A stretch of 64,000 nucleotides of DNA from the NCBI RefSeq assembly GCF_000745015.1, contig NZ_JQNA01000002.1, positions 5,270,001 to 5,334,000 of the forward strand, read 5' to 3'. Positions 9,476 to 17,938 of this stretch are shown piece by piece. Under the pieces are notes generated by a model, which was given only the letters and a program-made list of their open reading frames with translations, was not told where the DNA came from and did no database searches. How positions within the stretch are numbered: position 1 is the stretch's first letter; each line of letters starts with the position of its first letter. The position numbers and the translations under genes are program-made. Source of the DNA: Burkholderia sp. 9120 (GTDB lineage: Bacteria > Pseudomonadota > Gammaproteobacteria > Burkholderiales > Burkholderiaceae).

Positions 9476-10521
9476 AAATCGCCGGCTTGCGCAAAGCCTC
9501 GTCCAAGGGCCGCGTCATCGCGGGCGTGATCGTCGTGCTCGGTCTGGCGGCGGCGTACTACGCGTATGACCGCTCCACCCGTTTCCCCTCCACCGACGAC
9601 GCCACCATCGACGCCGACGTCGTCCACGTGGCGTCGCCCGTGGGCGGCCGGATCGTCCGCCTGCCGGTCGAGGAAAACCAGCGGGTCGCGAAGGGCGACG
9701 TGCTGTTCGAGATCGACCCGGTGCCCTACCGTCTCGCGCTCGCGCAAACCCAGGCTGACCTGGAACTGGCGCGCGCCTCACTCGACACGCGTCGCAAGAC
9801 GATCGTCGGCGAGCGCGCGAACGCCTCCATTGCCGGCGACCAGACCGGCAAAGCCGCCCACAACTACGACCTGGCGACCCGCACCGTGCAGCGGCTCACG
9901 CCGCTCGCCGCGAAGGGCTACGTGCCCCAGCAGCAACTCGACCAGGCGCAGGTGGCGCAGCGCGACGCCGCGCTGTCGCTGCAGCAGGCTCAGGCGCAGA
10001 AGCAGGCGAGCGCGCAGACCATCGGCGAAGAAGCCGACGCGATCGCCACGGTGCATGCGCGCGAGGCGGCGGTCGCGCTGGCCCAGCACGGTCTCGACGA
10101 CACCGTCGTGCGCGCGCCGCACAACGGCTTCGTGACCGGCCTGTCGGTGCTGGCCGGCGAGACGGTGGCGCCGAGCCAGTCGATCTTCACGCTGGTCCAC
10201 GCCGACGAATGGTTCGCCGTCGCGAACTTCCGCGAAGGCTCGCTGGCGCACATCGCGCCGGGCGACTGCGCGACCGTTTATTCGATGATCGACCGCAGCC
10301 AGGCGATCCACGGCAAGGTGGTCGGCATCGGCGCCGGCATCGCGGATTCGGACCGCATCAACTTGCCGCGCACGTTACCGATCGTCCAGCAGTCCGTGAA
10401 CTGGGTACGGGTCGCCCAGCGGTTCCCCGTGCGAGTGCGTCTCGACGAACCGGCCGCCCGGCTGGTGCGGGTCGGCGCGAGCGCGATAGTCGAGGTCCGG
10501 CATGGCGCAGCCTGCCGGTGA
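9472..10521 (+). CDS. mdtN: Membrane fusion protein of MdtNOP-type efflux pump
   Basis: A 349-residue HlyD-family periplasmic adaptor. It has one N-terminal membrane segment (VIAGVIVVLGLAAAYYAY), a biotinyl-lipoyl-like half (VGGRIVRLPVEENQRVAKGDVLFEIDP), an alpha-hairpin of about 110 residues rich in Ala and Gln, and the second lipoyl half (TVVRAPHNGFVTGLSVLAGETV). ATG 9472 is chosen because it overlaps the ytcA stop codon and begins the membrane anchor. It links the FUSC permease MdtO to the outer-membrane channel MdtP. Confidence 0.9.
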   Translation: MKIAGLRKASSKGRVIAGVIVVLGLAAAYYAYDRSTRFPSTDDATIDADVVHVASPVGGRIVRLPVEENQRVAKGDVLFEIDPVPYRLALAQTQADLELARASLDTRRKTIVGERANASIAGDQTGKAAHNYDLATRTVQRLTPLAAKGYVPQQQLDQAQVAQRDAALSLQQAQAQKQASAQTIGEEADAIATVHAREAAVALAQHGLDDTVVRAPHNGFVTGLSVLAGETVAPSQSIFTLVHADEWFAVANFREGSLAHIAPGDCATVYSMIDRSQAIHGKVVGIGAGIADSDRINLPRTLPIVQQSVNWVRVAQRFPVRVRLDEPAARLVRVGASAIVEVRHGAACR

Positions 10522-12559
10522 ACTGGCCCGCCCGGGCGCCGCGGACATTCTGAAGCTGCTCGCGCCGTATCCGGGGCGCGCGGCCATGGCGACCCGCATC
10601 GCGCTGATCTGCGCGTTGACGGTGTTCGTGACGAGCGCCTATGGCACGCCGGAAGCGGCGCTCTCCGCGTATATCGTGTTCTTTCTCAACCGGCCCGACC
10701 GGGTGACGAGCGTGCTGCTCAGCGCCGCGCTGATGGTGCTGGTCACGCTGGTGATCGGACTCGTGCTCGGCGTGGCGATTTTCGCGCTCGACGATCCGAT
10801 GTGGCGAGTCGCGTGTATTGCGGGGCTGTCGTTCGCGCTGCTGTTCGTGACGTCGGCGAGCAAGCTGCGGCCGGTGGGCGCGATCCTCGCGATGATCGTC
10901 GGCTTCGGGCTCGACAAGCTCGGCAGCGTGCCGTTCGGCGAAGTGGCGACGCGCGCGCTGCTCTATACGTGGTTGTTCGTCGCGATTCCGGTCGGCGTGT
11001 CGATCTGCCTGAACATGCTGCTGGCGCCGTCGCCGCGACAACTGGCCGGCCGCGAGCTGGCAAAGCGTTTGCGAGCGGCGGCACGCGGCCTGAGCGAGCC
11101 GGACGATGCCGCGCGCGCCGCGCTGACCGCCTGCCTGCGCGACGGCGACGCGCAACTCGGGACATGGCTGAAGCTGTCGGTGGTGGACGGCTCCTCGGCG
11201 CGCGCCGATATTCCGGCGCTGCGGCAAGCCGTCTCGTCGACGCTGGCGATTCTCGTCGCGGCGGATCTGGGGGCTCGCGAACCGTCGGCCCGCTTGCCGG
11301 CCACGTTCGCCGCGCCGCTGGCGGAGACGCTGGAGAACATGGCGCACATGCTCGACGCCGGTGGGTATCCGGTGGAGATCGAACTCGCGTTGCCTGGTTC
11401 GACGGCATTGCCGCCGCTCGCGCGGATGGTCGTCGACAATCTGCGCGCCGCCATTACGGGTTTCGCCGTGGTCGAAACCGTGGTCGAAGCCACGAGCGAA
11501 GCCGAAGCACCGACACCGCCCGCAGCGACAGCCACGCCCACATCCACACCCAAGCCCAAACCCGGCGGCTTCTTCCTGCCTGACGCCTTCACCAATCCCG
11601 ACCACGTCCGCTATGCGCTGAAGACCACCGTCGCGGCGCTGTTCTGCTATCTGCTCTACTCGCAGATCGACTGGCCGGGTATTCATACCTGTTTCATCAC
11701 GGTCTACATCGTGTCGCTCGGCACCACCGCCGAAACCGTCGAGAAGTTGACGTTGCGGATCGTCGGCTGTCTCGTCGGCGCGTTCGTCGGCACGGCGGCG
11801 ATTGTGTTCGTGACGCCCGCGCTGACCTCGATCGTCGGCCTGATAGCGCTCGTGATGGTGGGCGCCTGGCTGGCGGCGTGGGTCGCGTTCGGTTCGCCAC
11901 GGATCGGCTATGCGGGCTTCCAGATCGCCTTCGCGTTTTTCCTGTGCGTGGTTCAGGGCGCGGCGCCCGCCTTCGATCTGACGGTGGCGCGCGACCGCAC
12001 GATCGGCATTCTGCTCGGCAATGTGGTCGTCTATCTGGTCTTCACGCGCGTGTGGCCGGTGAGCGTCGCCACCCGTGTCGATGTCGCGCTCGCCGCCTTG
12101 CAGCAGCAGTGGCAACGGCTGACGTCGCTCGCTCAAAGCGGCGCGCGCCGCACTCAGGCCGCGAGCGCGATGGCGCAATACGGCGCCTTGCAACAGGACC
12201 TCGCGCTGATGCATTACGAGCCGTCGTGGGTTCGGCCGGAACCCGAGTGGATCGCCGAACGGCGCGACGTGCTGGCCGGCTTCGGCGCGCTCGAAGGACC
12301 GATGTTCCTGCTCGCCGAACAGCGGCCGGGCGATGTCGCGATCGATAGCTGGCTTCGGCGGATCACGCGCGAAATGCCGCAGCGTCAGGCTGACGTTGCG
12401 AGCGGCGAAGCGAAGGCCGCTCACCCCACGCCGCCGGAACCCTCGCTCGACGACACGCGCACCGCGTTATTGAAACTCGGCGACGCACGTCTCACTCAAC
12501 TCGAACACGCCGCGTCGGACGATGCAGCGAAAGGCCTTGCGACTCATGCGCCGGTTTAA
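10502..12559 (+). CDS. mdtO: FUSC-family inner-membrane transporter
   Basis: A 685-residue fusaric-acid-resistance (FUSC/MdtO/AaeB) type permease. It has two membrane blocks, residues about 30-180 and about 370-520, each with several hydrophobic helices, separated by a soluble region and a Pro/Thr linker (near residues 335-355). The second block begins RYALKTTVAALFCYLLYSQIDWPGIHTCFIT, the most conserved part of the family. It overlaps mdtN by 20 bp. The E. coli relative has been linked to export of drugs and aromatic compounds. The substrate here is unknown. Confidence 0.9.
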   Translation: MAQPAGELARPGAADILKLLAPYPGRAAMATRIALICALTVFVTSAYGTPEAALSAYIVFFLNRPDRVTSVLLSAALMVLVTLVIGLVLGVAIFALDDPMWRVACIAGLSFALLFVTSASKLRPVGAILAMIVGFGLDKLGSVPFGEVATRALLYTWLFVAIPVGVSICLNMLLAPSPRQLAGRELAKRLRAAARGLSEPDDAARAALTACLRDGDAQLGTWLKLSVVDGSSARADIPALRQAVSSTLAILVAADLGAREPSARLPATFAAPLAETLENMAHMLDAGGYPVEIELALPGSTALPPLARMVVDNLRAAITGFAVVETVVEATSEAEAPTPPAATATPTSTPKPKPGGFFLPDAFTNPDHVRYALKTTVAALFCYLLYSQIDWPGIHTCFITVYIVSLGTTAETVEKLTLRIVGCLVGAFVGTAAIVFVTPALTSIVGLIALVMVGAWLAAWVAFGSPRIGYAGFQIAFAFFLCVVQGAAPAFDLTVARDRTIGILLGNVVVYLVFTRVWPVSVATRVDVALAALQQQWQRLTSLAQSGARRTQAASAMAQYGALQQDLALMHYEPSWVRPEPEWIAERRDVLAGFGALEGPMFLLAEQRPGDVAIDSWLRRITREMPQRQADVASGEAKAAHPTPPEPSLDDTRTALLKLGDARLTQLEHAASDDAAKGLATHAPV

Positions 12560-14147
12560 CGCACCATTCGCTCTGGCGATCCTGGCGACGGCGGGTCTGG
12601 CCGGCTGCGCGACGTCGTCGCTGGACATGGCGCCGGATAGTCCGGACCGTCCCTGGCAGCCACGCACGGACGCGTCCGGCGCGATCGTGCCGGGGCCGGC
12701 GGGCGCTTCAGGGACTTCAAGCGCTGCGGGTGCCTCGAATGCCTTAGGTGCTTCAGGCGTTTCAGCCACGTCTGCAGGCGGCTACACGTTGCCCGCGAAT
12801 CCCGCGCTCGCCGCTGTACCGCCTCCGCCCGCGCTGGAGCAGGCGCACGACTACAACCTGCCGGAACTGATCGATCTCGCGGAATCGGCCAATCCGCTGA
12901 CCCGCATCGCGTGGAACGACGCGCGCAACGCCGCGCTCGCGGCCGGCATCGCGAAGGCCGCCTACCTTCCGCAACTGTCGGCGGCAGCGATGGGCCTGTA
13001 CGCCGACGCGCACGGCTCCTCCACATCGGCGCTCGGCGATTCGTCGGCGACCGCGTCGGGCCACGGCGAAACCTCGGTGCTCGCGTTGAACTGGCTGCTG
13101 TTCGATTTCGGCGGACGCGCTGCGCGCGTCGAAGCGGCATCGCAGGGCTCGGTGATCGCCAACATCGGTTTCACCGCCGTCCACCAGCAAGTGATCTTCG
13201 ACGTCAGCGTCGCGTTCTACAGCTATCAGGCGGCACGTGCCCGCATCGACACGACGCGGCAAGGGCTCGACAACGCCGAGGCGATCCTCGCCGCCGCGCA
13301 GTCGCGCTACAAGCATGGCGTCGGCACCGTCATCGAAGTCGCGCAGGCCAATCAGAACCGCGCCCAGGCGAAGCTCGCGCTGGTCCAGGCCCAGGGCGCC
13401 GAAAGCAACAGCTATCTGATGCTGATCTCCGCGATGGGCATCTCGCCGCTGTCGAAACCACGAATCGCGACGCTGCCCACGCATGCGCTACCCGCCACGA
13501 TGAACGACTCGATCGAACAGATCGTGTCGTCCGCGATTGCGCGACGCCCCGACGTGTTGAGCGCGTACGCGGCCGAGCGGGTCAATCTCGCGAGGGTGAA
13601 AGCCGCCGAATCGGAGTTCATGCCGAAAGTGTTCGTATCGGCGTCCGGCGCGTACCACACCGGCAGCTCGTCGATCTCGGCGGTGCCGGCCATCGGTCAG
13701 CAATTGCCAACCGTGAACCTGAGCGGCGGGCACTACGGCGGCAGTGTGATCGTCGGCGTGACGATTCCGATTTACGACGGCGGGTTGCGTTCGGCGGTGC
13801 TCGCGCAGGCGCGCAACGACGCGGACAGCGCGACCACCCGCCTCGCCCGCAGCCGCGAGGAAGCGGTCCGGCAGATCGTCGCCGCGCAGAACACGCTGCA
13901 GACGAGTTTGAGCGCGCAGGCTGCCGCGAAAGAATTGCTCGCCGCCGCGCAGACCACGTACGACGCCGCGTTCGACGCGTATCGCCACGGCGTCGGCTCG
14001 GTCACCGACGCGCTGCTCGCGCAGAATCAACTGCTGGCGGCGAAGAATGCCGATGCGGATAGTTATAGCGGCGCGTTGTCGGCGGCCGCGGCGCTTGCAC
14101 TGGCGACGGGGTCGGTCGATTCGATTCCGTCGCAGGGAAGTTGGTGA
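12546..14147 (+). CDS. mdtP: Outer-membrane efflux lipoprotein of the MdtNOP pump
   Basis: A 533-residue TolC/OprM-type channel protein. The signal peptide ends in the lipobox LAGC, and the mature protein has a Gly/Ala/Ser-rich linker of about 35 residues (near 45-75) before two OEP repeats with long amphipathic helices (for example ARARIDTTRQGLDNAEAILA). ATG 12546 is preferred because it starts the signal peptide and has AAAGG 11 bp upstream. ATG 12522 in the same frame is an alternative. It overlaps the end of mdtO by 14 bp, completing the pump operon. Confidence 0.88.
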   Translation: MRRFNAPFALAILATAGLAGCATSSLDMAPDSPDRPWQPRTDASGAIVPGPAGASGTSSAAGASNALGASGVSATSAGGYTLPANPALAAVPPPPALEQAHDYNLPELIDLAESANPLTRIAWNDARNAALAAGIAKAAYLPQLSAAAMGLYADAHGSSTSALGDSSATASGHGETSVLALNWLLFDFGGRAARVEAASQGSVIANIGFTAVHQQVIFDVSVAFYSYQAARARIDTTRQGLDNAEAILAAAQSRYKHGVGTVIEVAQANQNRAQAKLALVQAQGAESNSYLMLISAMGISPLSKPRIATLPTHALPATMNDSIEQIVSSAIARRPDVLSAYAAERVNLARVKAAESEFMPKVFVSASGAYHTGSSSISAVPAIGQQLPTVNLSGGHYGGSVIVGVTIPIYDGGLRSAVLAQARNDADSATTRLARSREEAVRQIVAAQNTLQTSLSAQAAAKELLAAAQTTYDAAFDAYRHGVGSVTDALLAQNQLLAAKNADADSYSGALSAAAALALATGSVDSIPSQGSW

Positions 14148-14184
14148 TCGAATACGCGCGCTAAGTGCGTTCAGATGTGACGTG

Positions 14185-15054
14185 TCATGCAAACCCAAGC
14201 GCTTGCGCGATCAGCAACATGCCGACACCAAGCACCACGACGCCGATGACGTGTGCAACGCGCACGCCATCAGGCGCGAGGCGTTCGGCGCTTGTGGCCG
14301 CCGTGACGGCCGCCATCACACGCAGGTCCATCACACCACTCACGAGCAGGATCGCCGTGAAGCCGGCGCAGCAATAGCTGCAATGCAGACCGATGCTCAC
14401 GCCATGCCGCCACGCTGAACGGGCGTCGACCGGCCGAGTCTGTGCGCACGTCGGCGCTTTACGGCAACAGGCAAGACGACGTGCTTTCCATCGGCTGAAC
14501 TGAAGCGCGCCGCCGCTCAGCACGATCAGGCCGATGGCGAGCGGAACGCCTCGCGCCAACATCGGCCAGCGCATTTCAAGCGCCGTCAGCGCAGCGCCGA
14601 GCGCAAAGGCCGCGCATCCGCAAACGGTCCACACGAAGAAGTAGCCGATGCCCATCAGCGCGCTCAATCCACCTGCCAGCATCTCGTCAGCGAGACCAGC
14701 GCGACCAGCACGACCCACGCCGCCGGCCTCGCCAGTACCACGCACGTTGCGCCAATAACGCCACAACACCGGCGCGAACGACGGCAGCATCATCGCCACC
14801 ATCATCACGGCCCACATGCCGACAAACGACGCCGCGGCGCGCGCCCAGGTTTGTCCGCACATCGGCCGCCACGCCATCGACATCGTCCAGCCGCCGGGCA
14901 TCGGCATCGCGCCCATCTTCGACATGGACGCGCACCAGACGATCGTCACAGCCACGCTAGCGGCAAATAGCGCGGCAATGACGACAACGAAGACCCGCTC
15001 GCCGACCCGGACTCGCGTCAAGTGCCCGCGGCCGGTTGCACTCGCATAAGCCAT
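14185..15054 (-). CDS. DUF2182 Met-rich integral membrane protein
   Basis: A 289-residue polytopic membrane protein of the DUF2182 family (described as predicted metal-binding). Features are the Met-rich loop SMSKMGAMPMPGG, the family core MWAVMMVAMMLPSFAPV, and a Cys pair in HCSYCCAGF. About six or seven hydrophobic segments are visible. It lies 8 bp behind the DUF899 gene, so the two are probably co-transcribed. The Met, His and Cys content is compatible with copper or another soft metal, but the function is not established. Confidence 0.83.
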   Translation of the reverse strand: MAYASATGRGHLTRVRVGERVFVVVIAALFAASVAVTIVWCASMSKMGAMPMPGGWTMSMAWRPMCGQTWARAAASFVGMWAVMMVAMMLPSFAPVLWRYWRNVRGTGEAGGVGRAGRAGLADEMLAGGLSALMGIGYFFVWTVCGCAAFALGAALTALEMRWPMLARGVPLAIGLIVLSGGALQFSRWKARRLACCRKAPTCAQTRPVDARSAWRHGVSIGLHCSYCCAGFTAILLVSGVMDLRVMAAVTAATSAERLAPDGVRVAHVIGVVVLGVGMLLIAQALGFA

Positions 15055-15062
15055 ACCCCACC

Positions 15063-15830
15063 TCAGCGCGTAGCGTACTCGTCATGCCGCTTCCACCAGA
15101 CGCCCGTTTCGTTGCGCCCCTTCGGCGCGCGATCGAGCCACTGGTACATCCCCCAGATGCCATCCACACCGCGCGCGTAGGTGGAATACGTGTGATACAC
15201 GACGCCATCCTCCAGCACGAACGCGCTCAGCCCCGGCCGGTCCTGCGTATAGGTCGCCGGATCGGTCCCGCACGTGGCCGCGAATTGCGCGACCGGCGCG
15301 GGCACCTGAGCCGCGTCCATGGCGTGTCCGCCGCGCTGGTAGTTGTATTCGACGCGCCCTTCACGCTGCTCCGCGTCGGTGAACGCAATGTTGAAGTCGA
15401 AATTGAAATCGCTGCCGAACGACGAGGCCCACGGAAACGTCCAGCCCATTCGCTGCCGATACCCCAGCAGCTTCGCGAGTGGCGCCCGCGATATCGCGGA
15501 CAAGGTCACGTCGTGGTTCGCGAGGTGGACCACGAGTCCATCGAACCCATCCGCGATCGACGAGCACGACGGGCATCCCGCCTTGTAGTCCGGTCCGAAC
15601 ATGAAGTGGTAAACGAGCAGTTGCGAGCGTCCGCGAAACAGCTCGGCGAGCGATACGCTGCCCTGCTCGGTGTCGAACCGGTACGCCTTGTCGATGCGGA
15701 CCCACGGTAAGGCCTGGCGCTGCCGGACCAGTTCGTCGCCCTGCCGCGTGAAGGCCTTCTCGGCGTCGAGCAATTCGAGCCGCGCGGCCAGCCATTGTTC
15801 ACGGGTTCCAGTCGGATGCGTCGTCATCAT
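15063..15830 (-). CDS. DUF899 thioredoxin-like family protein
   Basis: A 255-residue protein of the DUF899 family, a thioredoxin-like fold without known enzymatic role. Diagnostic blocks are KAYRFDTEQGSVSLAELF, LVYHFMFGPDYKAGCPSCSS (containing a CPSC motif) and WTFPWASSFGSDFNFDF. A second Met codon three bases downstream is an equal start. The CPSC in place of a CxxC redox centre suggests thiol chemistry, but this is inference. It is followed by the DUF2182 gene. Confidence 0.86.
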   Translation of the reverse strand: MMTTHPTGTREQWLAARLELLDAEKAFTRQGDELVRQRQALPWVRIDKAYRFDTEQGSVSLAELFRGRSQLLVYHFMFGPDYKAGCPSCSSIADGFDGLVVHLANHDVTLSAISRAPLAKLLGYRQRMGWTFPWASSFGSDFNFDFNIAFTDAEQREGRVEYNYQRGGHAMDAAQVPAPVAQFAATCGTDPATYTQDRPGLSAFVLEDGVVYHTYSTYARGVDGIWGMYQWLDRAPKGRNETGVWWKRHDEYATR

Positions 15831-15969
15831 GTTTCACTCCGTTAGGTATCCTGCGCCGTGGGTTCGGTCGCTCGGCGGCCGGTACGGCGTAGGGGTTGTC
15901 GGTCGTGCTAGATTAGTCGCGAGCAATCGTTCGATGGGAGTGACAAGTGTGGCGTGATTCGGATCGGCA

Positions 15970-17193
15970 ATGGACTCGCTAGTCACGGCTGCAGCGCGCG
16001 CGCTCGCGGCGGGCGATCCGCTCGGCGCGCTGAATCATGTTGCGTTGCGAGACGACGCGCCCGCGCTCGCGCTGCGCGGCATCGCGATGGCGCAACTCGG
16101 CGACTTGCCGCGCGCCAGGCTGCTGGTGCGCGGCGCGGCACGCGCGTTCGGCGCGAAGGCGCCGCTGGCCCGCGCGCGCTGTGTGGTCGCCGAGGCCGAA
16201 ATCGCGCTGGCGTCGCGCGATCTGAACTGGCCCGTGAAAGCGCTCGACGCCGCGCGCGTTCTGCTCGACGCGCACGGCGACCGACTGAACGCCGCCCATG
16301 CGCGCTACCTGCAAGTGCGGCGCCTGCTGCTGATCGGTCAGCTCGACGAAGCCGAACGCGCGCTCGCCGGACTCGACCCCACGCCCTTCCCGCCTTCGAC
16401 ACGCGCCGCCCACGAACTGATGGTGGCCGGCATCGCGCTGCGCCGGGTGCGGACCGCAACGGCGCGCGCCGCCTTTGCGAGCGCCGAACGCGCCGCGCGT
16501 CAAGCCGGTATTCCCACGCTGATCGCGGAGGTCGACCACGCGGCCCTCGCACTGACCGCACCCGCGGCGCGTCTGATCGAACGCGGCGAAGAGCGGCTCC
16601 TTCTGCTCGACGAAGTCGAAGCGCTGCTGGCCGCGTCGAACGTGCTGGTGGTGGACGCTTGCCGTCACGTCATACAAAGCGCAAAGACGACGATCCCGCT
16701 CGCCAGCCGCCCGGTGCTGTTCACGCTAGTGCGCGTGCTGGCCGAAGCATGGCCCGCCGACGTGCCGCGCGACACGCTCGTCGCTCGCGCATTCCGGGCA
16801 AAGCACGCGGACGAATCGCACCGCGCGCGCCTGCGGGTCGAAGTCGGACGGCTTCGTGCATTGCTAGGCACGCTGGCCGACGTGAATGCGACCAAGCGTG
16901 GCTTCGCGTTGGCGCCGCGCGAAGCCGCCACGGCCGTGGTGCTCGCGCGACCCGTGGACGAAGCGCACGCGGCGCTGCTCGCGTGCCTCGCCGACGGCGA
17001 ATCGTGGGCAAGCTCCGCGCTCGCATTGGCGCTCGGCGCCAGCCAGCGCACCGTGCAGCGCACGCTGGATTCACTGGCCGCGGCCGGCAAGGTGCAGTCG
17101 ATCGGACTCGGCCGGGCCCGCCGCTGGATGATGCCGCCCATCCCGGGATTCGCGACGGCTTTGTTACTCCCCTCGCTTTTTTCCAACGATTAG
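15970..17193 (+). CDS. Large winged-helix regulator with helical N-terminal domain
   Basis: A 407-residue protein. Residues 1 to about 230 are Ala/Leu/Arg-rich paired helices that look TPR-like. Residues about 240-320 (VLFTLVRVLAEAWP...RVEVGRLRALLGTL...TKRGFAL) resemble the OmpR/PhoB effector winged helix, including the final beta hairpin. Residues about 330-395 contain a second helix-turn-helix (SSALALALGASQRTVQRTLDSLAAAGKVQSIGLGRARRW). No receiver domain is present. It starts 9 bp before the beta-propeller gene downstream and is divergent from DUF899. A regulator of this neighbourhood is the likely role. Confidence 0.7.
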   Translation: MDSLVTAAARALAAGDPLGALNHVALRDDAPALALRGIAMAQLGDLPRARLLVRGAARAFGAKAPLARARCVVAEAEIALASRDLNWPVKALDAARVLLDAHGDRLNAAHARYLQVRRLLLIGQLDEAERALAGLDPTPFPPSTRAAHELMVAGIALRRVRTATARAAFASAERAARQAGIPTLIAEVDHAALALTAPAARLIERGEERLLLLDEVEALLAASNVLVVDACRHVIQSAKTTIPLASRPVLFTLVRVLAEAWPADVPRDTLVARAFRAKHADESHRARLRVEVGRLRALLGTLADVNATKRGFALAPREAATAVVLARPVDEAHAALLACLADGESWASSALALALGASQRTVQRTLDSLAAAGKVQSIGLGRARRWMMPPIPGFATALLLPSLFSND

Positions 17194-17202
17194 GATGGAA
17201 GC

Positions 17203-17892
17203 ATGAACCGATCAGCCGCCAGAATCCTGCGTGAATATGGACCCTTTCCGGGCGTCGAGAGTGTGGGCGGCGTCACGTACGACGGTCAGCACGTCTGGCT
17301 CGCCGCCGGCAGCAAACTGACTTCGCTCGACCCGTCGAGCGGCGACACGCTGCGCTCGATCGACGTTGCCGCGCACGCGGGCACCGCTTTCGACGGTCAG
17401 CATCTGTTCCAGATCGCCGCCGACCGCATCCAGAAGATCGATCCGCAAACCGGCCAGGTGCTCGGCACGATTCCCGCACCCGGCGGCGCCGGCGCCGATT
17501 CGGGACTGGCGTGGGCGGAAGGCTCGTTGTGGGTCGGCCAGTATCGGGACCGCAAGATCCATCAGATCGATCCGCAGACCGGCGCGATTCTGCGCACCAT
17601 CGAATCGAATCGTTTCGTGACCGGCGTAACCTGGGTCGAGGGTGACCTGTGGCACGCCACGTGGGAAGACGACGCCAGCGAGTTGCGGCGTATCGATCCC
17701 AACACCGGAGAAGTACTGGAGAGTCTTGAGTTGCCGACGGGCGTCGGCGTGTCGGGGCTCGAATCCGACGGCGCCGATCGTTTCTTCTGCGGCGGCGGTA
17801 ATAGCGGAAAAGTGCGAGCGGTGCAGCGGCCTGGACGAGCGTCCGAGGACGAGAGCGGTGCCGGGGTTCCCGTCGACTCGACGCGTGAGTGA
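17203..17892 (+). CDS. Beta-propeller protein, glutamine-cyclotransferase-like
   Basis: A 229-residue protein without signal peptide, built from five or so repeats of about 42 residues of the form GGVTYDGQHVWLAAG-LTSLDPSSGDTLRSI, GLAWAEGSLWVGQYR-IHQIDPQTGAILRTI and GVTWVEGDLWHATWEDDA-LRRIDPNTGEVLESL. This pattern matches the SMP-30/NHL and plant-type glutaminyl cyclase propellers. The C-terminal tail (after about residue 205) is disordered-looking. It follows the regulator by 9 bp and is probably co-transcribed. Enzymatic activity is unproven. Confidence 0.68.
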   Translation: MNRSAARILREYGPFPGVESVGGVTYDGQHVWLAAGSKLTSLDPSSGDTLRSIDVAAHAGTAFDGQHLFQIAADRIQKIDPQTGQVLGTIPAPGGAGADSGLAWAEGSLWVGQYRDRKIHQIDPQTGAILRTIESNRFVTGVTWVEGDLWHATWEDDASELRRIDPNTGEVLESLELPTGVGVSGLESDGADRFFCGGGNSGKVRAVQRPGRASEDESGAGVPVDSTRE

Positions 17893-17938
17893 GCGAAACG
17901 CGCGGCGCCTGAACGGTCGCGCGATCGCCCGCGTCACA

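Noticed and set aside
7834..9747. Extension of the response regulator frame up to 9747
   Set aside because: The upstream part overlaps ytcA and mdtN and is low-complexity. The receiver domain begins just after ATG 8796.
10358..12424. Open antisense frame of about 690 codons opposite mdtO
   Set aside because: It encodes an Arg/His/Gln-rich sequence without domains and mirrors the codon bias of mdtO. High GC in third positions keeps the opposite frame open.
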